A DNA stretch of 64,000 nucleotides from Verrucomicrobiota bacterium (GTDB lineage Bacteria > Verrucomicrobiota > Verrucomicrobiia > Chthoniobacterales > UBA10450): positions 1 to 64,000 of the forward strand of contig QHNJ01000006.1 of assembly GCA_003218395.1 (NCBI GenBank). Direction: 5' to 3'. The notes under the pieces were generated by a model that worked only from the letters and a program-made list of their open reading frames with translations, had not been told where the DNA came from and searched no databases. A program made the position numbers and the translations under genes. Below, one piece after another: positions 54,066 to 64,000 of the stretch; position 1 is the stretch's first letter, and each line of letters opens with the position of its first letter.

Positions 54066-56103
54066 TTAGCGGCTTTCCTGCGAGGGCCCGGCGGACCCTT
54101 TCTTTTTCTCCTCTGGTCCGATGCCGATCTTTTTCAGGAATGGTTGGATCGATTGTTTCCGGCCGAGGAATTTTTCGATCGAGACGTTGACATCGCGCGA
54201 ATCGCCCGGCTCGTAAATTTCGCGACGCAATCGCAAACCGGCTTGCTTGTCGAGGTAACCATTCTTCGCTTTCTCAAAGACGGTGGCCATATCGGCGGCT
54301 ATCGCGTCGGCCCAAGCATAGCCGTAATACCCGGCATCGTATCCATTCAAGTGACCAAAATAGGAAACGAACGTCGTGCTAGGATCGATTGGCAGAAAAA
54401 CCTTTTCCAGAATCGGATTCGAAATCGCCACGCAGTCGTAAGTGTCATTTTCCGGGTGCTGCTCGTGCAGCGCGAGATCGAGCGACGCGAATGCGAACTG
54501 GCGTCGATAGAAAACACCCGCGTTGGCGAGCTTGGCGTCATTCATTTTTTTAATGATCTCCGCCGGAATTTTTTTCGACGGATCGTGGTAATCTGCCGCA
54601 AAAGTGTCGAGCACCTTTTTGTCCCAAACCCAGTTTTGCAGCATCTGCGACGGCGCTTCGACAAAGTCACCGGGAACATGAGTCCCGACGAAGCGGCCAT
54701 ACTTCGCGCGGGTAACGATCGAATGCAAAGCGTGACCAAATTCGTGAAACAATGTTTCCACGTCGGTATGTGTCAGCAAAGATGGCTTGTCCGCAGTCGC
54801 TGGCGGGAAATTGCAGAGCAAGGCCACTGTTGGCCGCTGATATTTTCCATCCGGCAACAGTTTGCCACTGATGATATCGAACTGTGCAAAGTGGTTGAAC
54901 TTGCCTTCGCGCGGAAACATATCGAGATAAAACATGCCGAGCGGCTCACCGGTTGCGGAATCGGTTACGAGATAAAGCTGAAGATCATCGATCCACTTGT
55001 AAGGCGCAGTGATCTTTTCAAACTTCAGGCCGAAAATGCTCTGATAAATATTGAACATCCCGTCGAGCACTTTTTGGAACGGGAAGTACGCACGCAGGGC
55101 TTCCTTATCGACGGCGTATTTTTGCTTATTCCGCTGGTTACTGTAGTAGCGCCAGTCCCATACCTCGATCTTTGCGTTGGGATCATTCGTATCGGCGGCT
55201 TTCAACTTTTGTAATTCCGCGACTTCGCTGTCGAATTTCGGCTGAATTCCTGCAACCAAATCGTTAATATATTTTTCGGCATTCGCCCCGGTCTTAGCCA
55301 TTTTGACCTCGGTTTGGAAATCATCCCACGATTTATAACCCAGTCGCAAAGCGATCTTGTTGCGAAGCGCAAGCATTTGATTGAGAACGGATACGTTTAC
55401 GTCTTTAGCGAGCGTTTCCCGAATCACGTAAAGTTGCTTGCGCGTTGCTTCGCTCTTCGCGTTTTCCTCTACAGTATTAAATTGCCAAGTAACATTTGCC
55501 ATTACGGTGCAGGCATCGTCTCCGGTCTTGATGCGAGGCGAGGCGAAGAAACTGTCAGGCAGGCCATCCAAATCGGCCTTTGTGAACATGACTGGAGCGC
55601 TTGCCTTAACAATATTCGTGTCGAAATCCGTTCCTAATTTGGATAGCTCCTTGCGAAGCTGTTCGACTTCCTTGCGCTGATCTGCAGGCAAATCCAAACC
55701 CGCGCGCCGATAATCGCGGAACGTTTCGCTGAGCAGCTTTTCGTCTTCGCCGGAGAGCTTCGGATGCGTGTCCGCGAAAGCTTTGATCGCCTTGTAAACG
55801 TCTTCGCGATAATCAATCCCGACCGCCCATTCTTGAAAAGCCTTTACCGCGTTCTACGGTACTCTTAAAGGTCACCTTGCCCAAATCCTGGGCTCCAATT
55901 TGGTCGAGCGCCTTGTTCGCTTTCGCGATCGCTTCCTTCATGGCGGACTCGACTGCTTGCGGCGTTTGCTCCCAGTCGGGGATCGTGAACACGGCGTTCG
56001 CTTTCGCAGCCGCAACGCGAAAATCATCGACCGATTTTGATTCGGCGGCGGAGAAATCGACAACCATGGTGGAGAGCAAAATCGACAACCACAAGTTTTT
56101 CAT
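54066..56103 (-). pseudogene. M3-family (oligopeptidase A/Dcp-like) metallopeptidase, frameshifted with internal deletion
   Basis: C-terminal part in 54066..55697 frame (LFHEFGHALHSIV) extends to about 55853; N-terminal MKNLWLSILLSTMVVDFSAAES...GKVTFKSTV is in another frame. Confidence 0.8.
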
Positions 56104-56184
56104 TTGGAAAGGTTTGATTGATGGAGAGAGCGAACATTGTGTAGAAGGTTTCTTCGGTAAAGCGAAAACACGCCATCCGCCGCC

Positions 56185-56757
56185 ATGATTGAAAAGTTTT
56201 TCCTCGCTTTTATTCCGATCTTTGTCGCGATTGATCCGATTGGACTCGTGGCAGTGTTCATGGGACTCGGGACGAACGCCTCGGGTGAACATCGAAAACA
56301 ACAGGCATTTCTCGGAATCTTTACCGCCTTTTGCGTGGCTATCGGCTTTATTTTTCTTGGGAAAATTATTTTTGCCGCGCTTGGGATTACGGTTGCCGAT
56401 TTTCAAGTTGCTGGTGGTCTGATTCTACTGGGTCTCGCGGGACGTGAATTGCTCGGTCTTGGGGCGCAAGATCGCGCCGGCAGCGACGAGTTCGGCGTCG
56501 TTCCGCTCGGCATGCCGCTGATCGCGGGGCCAGCGCTGCTGACCGCGCTGCTGATTTTGGTGGATACGGTCGGCCTCGTCTTTACGCTTATCTCGCTGCT
56601 GGTAAACCTCGCGCTGGTCGCGATCGCGTTTTGTAATGCCGACCTGTTTACGCGCTGGATGGGTAGACAGGGTTTACGCGGTGTCTCGAAAATAATCGCG
56701 CTTCTTCTTGCCGCGATTGCCATCAGCCTGATCCGACGTGGCTGGCACGCCGTTTGA
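56185..56757 (+). CDS. MarC-family membrane protein
   Basis: FIPIFVAIDPIGLVAVFMGL, GMPLIAGPALLTALLIL, FTRWMGRQGLRGVSKIIALLLAAIAISLIRRG. Confidence 0.9.
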   Translation: MIEKFFLAFIPIFVAIDPIGLVAVFMGLGTNASGEHRKQQAFLGIFTAFCVAIGFIFLGKIIFAALGITVADFQVAGGLILLGLAGRELLGLGAQDRAGSDEFGVVPLGMPLIAGPALLTALLILVDTVGLVFTLISLLVNLALVAIAFCNADLFTRWMGRQGLRGVSKIIALLLAAIAISLIRRGWHAV

Positions 56758-56797
56758 CCGGCGCGAACGCCGCTTCGACGTCACTTAAACTTTGACC

Positions 56798-57253
56798 TTA
56801 TAAAGATTCTAAACGCCCGCCGGTGGGAGGATGCCGTCGTGATTGCGGCCAAAATTCAACTAGCTCTGCGCTTTTATCACCAGCCTTATAGCGTGCATTT
56901 AACTCAACCTCAATTGCCTTGATCTCGTCCTGCTGCGGAAGCGGTTGCCCGTGATAGATGTACGCGGGTACACCATTGCGGTCCTGGGTTTGGGTAACCA
57001 TTCCGTAGAGTTCGAGGCGACGCTGCTGCAATTGGGCCGTTGTCCAACTCCGGTATATGGGGCTTCGATAGCCCCACACTTCCGCGGAGGTGGAATAACG
57101 GGAGTAGGTGTAACCGGTCGTCACCGCCGGGGGCGAAGGCTGTTCTGCGCAGGCGATGAGGCTGGCGGCAAATGCTGCTACAAATAATTGTTTCATACGC
57201 TGGAGCTTGTAATCTGACCTATTGAACCACAGAAATTGCTCGCAGTCGCGCAT
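56798..57253 (-). CDS. hypothetical lipoprotein
   Basis: MKQLFVAAFAASLIACAEQ lipobox-like. Confidence 0.55.
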   Translation of the reverse strand: MRDCEQFLWFNRSDYKLQRMKQLFVAAFAASLIACAEQPSPPAVTTGYTYSRYSTSAEVWGYRSPIYRSWTTAQLQQRRLELYGMVTQTQDRNGVPAYIYHGQPLPQQDEIKAIEVELNARYKAGDKSAELVEFWPQSRRHPPTGGRLESL

Positions 57254-57396
57254 TTATTTTGCCGTTCGGTAACAATGTTGTAACTATGCCGCAAGCTAAA
57301 TCCAAACAGGAGGCCAGACCCGATTCAGAGTAGCAAACTGACAATCTAACTCGGGTCGTTGACACGCTGGCACACCTCGTTACTATCCTCGCTCCT

Positions 57397-58686
57397 ATGA
57401 GATTTCCTCTCCCGCTCACAGCGAAAATCGCGGCTTATATGATCGGCCATAAATTGCGTGGCACGAAGAGGTTCGCCACGGTCCTTCAACTCGAGCCGTT
57501 GCACACATGCAACCTGACGTGCACTGGTTGCGGGCGGATTCGTGAATACTCCACATCGCTTAAAGACATGATGAGCTTGGAGGATTGCCTCGCCGCGGCG
57601 CAAGAGTGCGACGCGCCTATGATCTCAATCTGCGGGGGCGAGCCGCTCATCTACCCGCATATCGAAGCTTTGGTGAAAGGGTTGCTCGAGCAGAAGCGGA
57701 TCGTTTACATCTGCACAAATGCCATGTTCATGCGCAAGAAAATGCGCGAGTGGCTTGCATCACGATTCTCGATTCAACGGGAGTTTGCCGAAGGAAAAAT
57801 CGTGGCGTTGCTTGGGGCAGGTCTAATCACCGAGAAAGACGCAGTCGAAATTCGAAAAGGTCCAAAGGATGCGGCCAAGCCAACGATCGGACCGACAGGT
57901 TGGATGTACTGGAACGTGCACCTCGATGGCCTCGAGCGTACGCATGATCTCATTGTGGAGCGCGAAGGCGTGTTCAAGGAATGCATCCTTGCAATCAAAA
58001 TGGCAAAGCTGCTCGGCTACCAAGTCGCGACCAATACGACGATCTACAAGGAAACCGATATGGAGGAGATCGAGCAGATGTTCGATTATCTTTCTGATCT
58101 CGGCGTGGATGGCCACACGATTACTCCTGGATACGATTACGACGCCGCGAAGAAGGACATGATCAAGCGGCTCAATTTGCACCCGGAAAACTTCTTCCTA
58201 ACCCGAGCGATGACGGTCCAGAAGTTCCGAAAAATCGAGGAATGGATGAATCGGTACACGTTTTTTGGAACACCGGTCTATTTTGAATTTCTGGCGGGCA
58301 AGCGCGACCTCACCTGTTCAGCCTGGGCGATCCCGACGCGAAATATTCGCGGATGGAAGGGGCCATGCTACCTCATGACCGACGCGCACTACTCAAGCTA
58401 TGCGGAATTGCTCGAAAAAACCCAGTGGGACCGATACGGCGTAGTTAATGGAGTCGCACGCGACAGTCGCTGCGAAAATTGCATGGTGCACTGCGGCTAT
58501 GAACCGACTGCAACGTTGGGTCTGCAAGCACGGCGCGGCGATACCTGGAAAACCGTCAAATTCAATTTCGGCCCGAAACCGAAGCCCACCGGTCGTGGCA
58601 GCGAAGTTCTCGCCTTTAACGGGGTGAGTTCTGGAAATGGACACGGCACGGGCAAGCGGGCTGAAGTGGCGGCGCAAGCCTCATAA
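57397..58686 (+). CDS. hpnH: hopanoid biosynthesis radical SAM protein HpnH
   Basis: LEPLHTCNLTCTGCGRIREY, CGGEPLIYPHIEALVKGL, CENCMVHCGYEPTA; adjacent to shc. Confidence 0.93.
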   Translation: MRFPLPLTAKIAAYMIGHKLRGTKRFATVLQLEPLHTCNLTCTGCGRIREYSTSLKDMMSLEDCLAAAQECDAPMISICGGEPLIYPHIEALVKGLLEQKRIVYICTNAMFMRKKMREWLASRFSIQREFAEGKIVALLGAGLITEKDAVEIRKGPKDAAKPTIGPTGWMYWNVHLDGLERTHDLIVEREGVFKECILAIKMAKLLGYQVATNTTIYKETDMEEIEQMFDYLSDLGVDGHTITPGYDYDAAKKDMIKRLNLHPENFFLTRAMTVQKFRKIEEWMNRYTFFGTPVYFEFLAGKRDLTCSAWAIPTRNIRGWKGPCYLMTDAHYSSYAELLEKTQWDRYGVVNGVARDSRCENCMVHCGYEPTATLGLQARRGDTWKTVKFNFGPKPKPTGRGSEVLAFNGVSSGNGHGTGKRAEVAAQAS

Positions 58687-58688
58687 GG

Positions 58689-60689
58689 ATGTTGAAATCG
58701 TCGAAAGACTTGATCGCGTTGCCGAGCGCGCCACCAGAGATATTGGAATCTTATTCGGCGGCAGACGAGGAGATTTCGCAGACAATCACGCGCGCTCAAG
58801 AGAATCTATTACGCCAACAAAAGGCGGATGGCCATTGGTGCGGCGAGCTGATTGTCGATAGCACACTTTGCTCCGATTACATCCTTTTCATGCATTGGTG
58901 CGGGGACGTTGGTGCGCAATTGCAGCGGCGTTGCGTCCGTCACATTCTAAAACGCCAACTGTCGGATGGCGGGTGGAATATTTATCACGGCGGTCCGAGC
59001 GAGATTAATGCTTCGGCGAAAGCATATTTTGCGCTTAAGCTTTCGGGCTGTTCGGTGGACGCGCCCTTTATGCAGGAGGCGCGCGCCAATATCATGCGCC
59101 GGGGTGGGATTCCGCAGATGAACACGTTCAGCAAGCTTTATCTTGCGCTAATGGGCCAGTTTCCTTGGAAATATTTGCCGGCCATCCCTGTGGAAATGGT
59201 GCTCCTGCCAAGTTGGGCACCGTTTCACATTTACAAAATGTCGTCGTGGAGTCGCGCGATGCTCATGCCGCTGGCGATCATCAGCCATTTCAAGCCCACT
59301 CGCATTTTACCTGGCGAAAAGCAATTGCATGAACTCTACCCGCTCGGTACCGAGCAAAGCGATTTGCGTCTGCCCCGCAGTGAATCCTTCTGGACGTGGC
59401 GCAATTTCTTTCTGCGACTCGACGATGTTTTGAAGTTTCTGCAGCCGCTTCGGATTCGCCCGCTGCGGCGACGTGCGCTCGAAGAAGCCGAGCGCTGGAT
59501 GCTCGAGCGCATTGGTGAGGGCAGCGATGGCCTCGCGGCGGTGTTTCCGGCGATGCTGAATTGTTTGATCGCGTTGCGTGCGCTGGGCTATTCGAAAACG
59601 AATCCGATTTACGCCAAGGCCGAAAAAGATTTTGCCGGGCTGTTCATAGACGATCCCGAGGATTTTCGTATACAACCCTGTCTCTCGCCTGTCTGGGACA
59701 CTGCAATCAATATTATCTCGCTGGCAGAATCTGGTGTTTCCGCAGAACACCCCGCGCTGCAAAAAGCCGCCGAATGGCTCGTTAATAAGGAGGTGCAAAT
59801 CCGCGGTGATTGGGCAGTAAATAATTCGCACCCCAAGGCGAGCGGGTGGGCATTCGAGTACAATAATATTTATTATCCCGACACTGACGACACGGCTATG
59901 GTGCTGATGGCGTTGCGGCTTGTACAGCCGAAAGATCGACGATCACTCGATGAAGTCTTTCACCGTGCACTCGACTGGCAAATGAGCTTCCAATGTAAAG
60001 ATGGCGGCTGGGCTGCGTTTGACAAAAACGTGACGACACCGTGGCTCGAAGACATGCCGTTCGCCGATCACAATGCAATTCTCGATCCAACCTGCAGCGA
60101 CCTGACTGCGCGCACGCTCGAGCTGCTGGGGTACATTGGTTTTGATTCCGGCGCCAGGAGTGTCCGCGACGCAATCCGATACTTGATCGATACGCAAGAC
60201 CATGACGGGTCGTGGTATGGTCGCTGGGGCGTCAATTACATTTATGGCACCTGGCAAGTGCTGCGGGGCCTGCGCGCGATCGGCCAGGATATGACGCAGG
60301 ACTGGATATTGCGCGGCCGCGACTGGCTGGAGAGCTGTCAAAACAACGACGGCGGCTGGGGTGAGACCTGCGGCACTTACGAAAATCCGTCAACCAAAGG
60401 CATTGGCGAGAGCACCGCATCACAAACAGCGTGGGCAATCATGGGTATTTGCGCGTGCGGCGATCTCGACCGACGGAGTATTCAGCGAGGTCTACGTTTC
60501 CTGGTTGGCTCGCAAAAACCCGATGGCTCATGGGATGAAGATCAAATTACCGGGACCGGATTTCCGCGCACGTTCTATTTGAAATACGACATGTATCGCC
60601 AGAATTTTCCGCTGCTCGCGCTTGCGACATATGTGAATTATCGCAGTGGTCTCGGACATCGCCCGAGTTTTTATCCCTGCGACCGGTAG
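58689..60689 (+). CDS. shc: squalene-hopene cyclase
   Basis: DTDDTAMVLMAL, QW-type repeats (DGGWAAFD, DGSWYGRWGVNYIYGTW, DGGWGETC, DGSWDED). Confidence 0.97.
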   Translation: MLKSSKDLIALPSAPPEILESYSAADEEISQTITRAQENLLRQQKADGHWCGELIVDSTLCSDYILFMHWCGDVGAQLQRRCVRHILKRQLSDGGWNIYHGGPSEINASAKAYFALKLSGCSVDAPFMQEARANIMRRGGIPQMNTFSKLYLALMGQFPWKYLPAIPVEMVLLPSWAPFHIYKMSSWSRAMLMPLAIISHFKPTRILPGEKQLHELYPLGTEQSDLRLPRSESFWTWRNFFLRLDDVLKFLQPLRIRPLRRRALEEAERWMLERIGEGSDGLAAVFPAMLNCLIALRALGYSKTNPIYAKAEKDFAGLFIDDPEDFRIQPCLSPVWDTAINIISLAESGVSAEHPALQKAAEWLVNKEVQIRGDWAVNNSHPKASGWAFEYNNIYYPDTDDTAMVLMALRLVQPKDRRSLDEVFHRALDWQMSFQCKDGGWAAFDKNVTTPWLEDMPFADHNAILDPTCSDLTARTLELLGYIGFDSGARSVRDAIRYLIDTQDHDGSWYGRWGVNYIYGTWQVLRGLRAIGQDMTQDWILRGRDWLESCQNNDGGWGETCGTYENPSTKGIGESTASQTAWAIMGICACGDLDRRSIQRGLRFLVGSQKPDGSWDEDQITGTGFPRTFYLKYDMYRQNFPLLALATYVNYRSGLGHRPSFYPCDR

Positions 60690-60712
60690 GGCGCGACCGC
60701 CGGGCGCGCCAG
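60684..60712. repeat. single-copy GTAG element, same as one arm of the ligD inverted repeat
   Basis: CGGTAGGGCGCGACCGCCGGGCGCGCC; its GTAG contains the shc stop codon. Confidence 0.93.
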
Positions 60713-60766
60713 GCACGGAAAAATAAGTCCTGTTCTTGGGTTTAATCCGATCTAAGAGTACTATCT

Positions 60767-61369
60767 ATGGCTTACGAATTACCAAAATTACCCTACGCTT
60801 ACGATGCTCTGGAGCCGCATATTGATGCACGAACGATGGAGATTCATCACACTAAGCATCATCAGGCCTACATCACCAACGTCAATAACGCGATCAAAGG
60901 CAAAGCCGATCTGGAAAATAAATCGGTCGAAGATTTGATCAGTAATTTAAGCGCTGTTCCGGAAGATATTCGCACTGTGGTGCGAAATAACGGCGGTGGA
61001 CACGCCAACCATTCCTTCTTCTGGAAGATCATGGATCCGAACGCAGGCGGCGAGCCGAAAGGCAAGCTTGCCGATGACATCAAATCCGCCTTCGGCAGCT
61101 TCGACGACTTCAAAGAGAAATTTGCAGCCGCCGGGGTGGGCCGTTTCGGCAGCGGCTGGGCGTGGCTCATCAAGAACAAGAGTGGAAAGCTCGAAATCAT
61201 TTCCACGCCGAATCAGGACAGCCCGCTCATGGATGGCAACAAGCCAGTCCTTGGCGTCGATGTTTGGGAGCATGCGTATTATCTGAAGTACCAGAACCGT
61301 CGGCCTGACTACATAAAGGCTTGGTGGAACGTGGTGAACTGGGACGCGGTCGCCAAAAATTATAGCTAG
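60767..61369 (+). CDS. sod: Fe/Mn superoxide dismutase
   Basis: [48 protein letters not shown]. Confidence 0.97.
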   Translation: MAYELPKLPYAYDALEPHIDARTMEIHHTKHHQAYITNVNNAIKGKADLENKSVEDLISNLSAVPEDIRTVVRNNGGGHANHSFFWKIMDPNAGGEPKGKLADDIKSAFGSFDDFKEKFAAAGVGRFGSGWAWLIKNKSGKLEIISTPNQDSPLMDGNKPVLGVDVWEHAYYLKYQNRRPDYIKAWWNVVNWDAVAKNYS

Positions 61370-61389
61370 CGCTCGATCATAGCTTCTTA

Positions 61390-61457
61390 CTGTAGCGGCG
61401 GTCTGTGACCACCGGTAAACTTGTACCTGGTTCGGCGGCCACAGACCGCCGCTACAG
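61390..61457. repeat. 18-bp perfect inverted repeat, paired GTAG hairpins
   Basis: CTGTAGCGGCGGTCTGTG...CACAGACCGCCGCTACAG between sod and dapL. Confidence 0.95.
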
Positions 61458-61463
61458 AGGAAA

Positions 61464-62699
61464 ATGGCGTATCTAAACGAAAATTATCTCAAGCTTCAAG
61501 CTGGGTATCTTTTTCCGGAAATCGCGCGTCGCGTCCGCGAATTTTGCGAGGCGAATCCGAACGCGGCGAAAAGATTGATCCGTTGCGGCATTGGTGACGT
61601 AACCGAGCCGCTGCCGCGCGCCGCTGTCAAAGCGATGAAGCATGCGGTCGATGAGCTGGGAAAACGCGAAACCTTTCGCGGGTACGGTCCCGAGCAAGGT
61701 TACGAATTTCTAAGATCGACAATTGCGCAAAACGATTATCGGGACCGCAACGTCGAGATCGCGGATGATGAGATCTTTGTCTCTGACGGATCGAAATGTG
61801 ATTGCGGATATATTCTCGATATTCTTGGGGACCAAAACAAAGTCGCGGTCCCCGATCCGGTCTATCCGGTCTATGTCGACACGAACGTGATGGCGGGCCA
61901 CAGCGGCCGGGCGAAAGGAGATGGCAGCTACGAAGGCATTCTTTATTTGCCGTGCACCATCAAGAACGGATTTGTTCCCGAACCGCCAAAAGAACATGTC
62001 GATCTTGTTTATCTTTGTTTTCCCAATAACCCTACCGGAGCGGTTGCATCTCGCGAACAACTTTCACGGTGGGTCGAGTACGCGCAGGAACACGAGGCAT
62101 TGCTGGTTTTTGACGCTGCTTATGAAGCGTATATTGCGCAGCCGAATATTCCGCATTCGATTTTCGAGATTCCTGGCGCGCGCGAGTGCGCAGTGGAATT
62201 ACGCAGTTTTTCCAAGAACGGCGGTTTCACCGGGGTACGCTGCGGATTTACTGTCATGCCAAATTCGTTACTCGCGCGAACAGAGAGCGGGCGACGAATG
62301 CCTCTCCACCAACTTTGGCATCGGCGCTGGAGTACAAAGGCGAACAGCGTGAGTTATCCCGTGCAACGTGGTGCGGAGGCTCTTTACACATCACACGGCC
62401 GAGAGCAGGTTCGCGCTCTCATTGACCATTACAGGGGGAATGCAAGAATTCTCAGCGAAGCTGTGGCAAAAACCGGCATGATGGTTTTCGGCGGAGTAGA
62501 TGCCCCTTACATCTGGGTGAAAACGCGGGATGGCCTGACGAGCTGGCAAATGTTCGATCGCATGCTGCGCGACTTAAGCGTGGTCATCACGCCCGGCAGC
62601 GGTTTTGGCGCACAGGGAGAAGGGTACTTTCGCATTTCTGCTTTCAATAGTCGGCAGAACGCTGAGGAGGTAGCGCAGCGTTTGAAAAGCTTCGCTTAA
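61464..62699 (+). CDS. dapL: LL-diaminopimelate aminotransferase
   Basis: [59 protein letters not shown]. Confidence 0.95.
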   Translation: MAYLNENYLKLQAGYLFPEIARRVREFCEANPNAAKRLIRCGIGDVTEPLPRAAVKAMKHAVDELGKRETFRGYGPEQGYEFLRSTIAQNDYRDRNVEIADDEIFVSDGSKCDCGYILDILGDQNKVAVPDPVYPVYVDTNVMAGHSGRAKGDGSYEGILYLPCTIKNGFVPEPPKEHVDLVYLCFPNNPTGAVASREQLSRWVEYAQEHEALLVFDAAYEAYIAQPNIPHSIFEIPGARECAVELRSFSKNGGFTGVRCGFTVMPNSLLARTESGRRMPLHQLWHRRWSTKANSVSYPVQRGAEALYTSHGREQVRALIDHYRGNARILSEAVAKTGMMVFGGVDAPYIWVKTRDGLTSWQMFDRMLRDLSVVITPGSGFGAQGEGYFRISAFNSRQNAEEVAQRLKSFA

Positions 62700-62796
62700 T
62701 ACGGACATCGCTGCTGCCGCCTTGTTCGCCGTCACCGCGAATCCTCCCTTGTCGGCGGTGCCCAGGCGCGTAACGTTCGGGTTTTGAAAAATCCGC

Positions 62797-63279
62797 GTGT
62801 CCGGTCCGCAACAAAATTTACAGCAACTTTATCGCTTTTGTTTTTTGATGCTGGGCGACGCGCGCAAAGCACAGGAAATCTTTCAGACAACTTTGCGCGA
62901 GGCGGCCTTGCGTGCCGCTCATGGGGAACTGCCCAAGGAGCCATTTTGGCTTTTCCGCGATGCGCGCTGGCGTTGCTTGGAAGCAAGCGAAACTGACTTG
63001 CAGGCCGAGCCTCTAGAAATCGACGAGCATGACATAGTTCCGGAAGCTCCATCGCAAATTGAGCAGCTTGAGCCCGCTCAGCTGGCGATTTGGATCTCAA
63101 GCGCGCCGGACCCTCAGCGGACTGCCCTTACACTTTTTTATCTCGATGAGTTCGATTACCGAGAAATTCTCGATTTGGCGGAACTCAAGCTAAGCGAGCT
63201 TTCACGGCTGCTGGCGGTGGGACGGCGACAATTTCAAGCCTGGCTGGATGCCATGCTTCCTAAAAAGCCGAACGTATGA
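62797..63279 (+). CDS. RNA polymerase sigma factor-like protein
   Basis: ECF-like size and layout: helix-rich region then PDPQRTALTLFYLDEFDYREILDLAELKLSELSRLLAVGRRQF. Confidence 0.65.
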   Translation: MSGPQQNLQQLYRFCFLMLGDARKAQEIFQTTLREAALRAAHGELPKEPFWLFRDARWRCLEASETDLQAEPLEIDEHDIVPEAPSQIEQLEPAQLAIWISSAPDPQRTALTLFYLDEFDYREILDLAELKLSELSRLLAVGRRQFQAWLDAMLPKKPNV

Positions 63280-64000
63280 AAACGCCGCACTTATCCCGCA
63301 GGATACGGGCTCTTGCTAACTGCGCGCCGATCACCGAGGAACAGATGCGCGACCGATCCATGCGCTCGGCGGTTTTCCGTGCACGCACCTCCGATGAATT
63401 TGCAAATCAACAGAGCTTCGATCAAGCGGTGGCCGGCCTAGTTCGCAGCATTCCCATTCCGCCAGATATTGCCGAATGGTTTTCCGCCAAAGACTTAGTC
63501 TCGCCTTCCAAATGGACGTGGAAAAAAACTGTGCGCAACCCAGCCGTCCTCGCGATCGGGATCGCTCTTGTGGTAATCGCCGGGGTGCTGGTCTTCCAGT
63601 TCGTTGCACGACTGAATGATTTTCCGGGATCGGCAACCGCACGGAAATTATTGACGATTGCCGCCTCGACACGATCGGTTCTCCTCGATCCGGTGAGTGC
63701 TGATGCTGGGACCTTGAGTGATTTGTTTTTCATGAAACATGGGCTGGAACATTACGACGTGCCGGCCGAGTTCGCGGATTTTCGGACAATCGGCTGCCGC
63801 GTTTTCGAAGACGATCAGTCGCAACGCGTCGCCCAAATCTGGGTGGCCGAGAAACGCATCCAGTTCTTTCTTTTTCCAGCGGAGAGGGATGTCAAGACGG
63901 GCGCAGTGTTGAGGTTTCCCGGCTGGCGGTACGTTCATCAAGAAGGCTGGGTTGCCGCGGTCACAGAGCACAACGGAGTGTGCTTCATGGCCGCGCTCCC
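63276..64000 (+). CDS. single-TM membrane protein, possible anti-sigma partner; runs off window
   Basis: ATGA overlap with preceding sigma-like gene; MKTPHLSRRIRALANCAPITEEQMRD... TM AVLAIGIALVVIAGVLVFQFV; open to the window end. Confidence 0.6.
   Translation, partial: MKTPHLSRRIRALANCAPITEEQMRDRSMRSAVFRARTSDEFANQQSFDQAVAGLVRSIPIPPDIAEWFSAKDLVSPSKWTWKKTVRNPAVLAIGIALVVIAGVLVFQFVARLNDFPGSATARKLLTIAASTRSVLLDPVSADAGTLSDLFFMKHGLEHYDVPAEFADFRTIGCRVFEDDQSQRVAQIWVAEKRIQFFLFPAERDVKTGAVLRFPGWRYVHQEGWVAAVTEHNGVCFMAAL

Overview
Bacterial chromosomal window. Gene content and protein style suggest Verrucomicrobiota, possibly Chthoniobacterales/Spartobacteria (inference only). The backbone is a translation/transcription locus: tRNA-Thr, tuf, tRNA-Trp, secE, nusG, rplK, then a roughly 9 kb interruption, rplA, damaged rplJ, rplL, rpoB, rpoC, followed by a PduO-type adenosyltransferase, rpsB and tsf. 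After that come LigD-like ligase and polymerase ORFs, purS/Pmp3/purQ/bioD, tyrS, thrB, lpxK, three cupins plus a SLOG/YpsA-like gene, TPR proteins, a block of decaying genes (about 50.5-56.1 kb), hpnH-shc (hopanoids), SOD, dapL and a sigma-like/membrane-protein pair. The most interesting hidden layer is a dispersed family of short palindromic elements that start with GTAG, followed by a small hairpin whose stem sequence varies but whose loop is usually a triplet such as TGT. They often occur as inverted pairs (REP/BIME-like). One is inserted in frame in the ligD-like gene, and at least four supply the TAG stop codon of the adjacent gene. Other notable items: 8-bp-phased TYAAC iterons directly upstream of secE and tsf, an unannotated 34-aa very basic ORF resembling bS22/mS38-type small ribosomal proteins, a split rplK/rplA locus, an internally deleted and frameshifted rplJ, and four further disrupted genes. 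No CRISPR array or recognisable IS transposase was seen. All family assignments are by eye from translated sequence; no database search was run.
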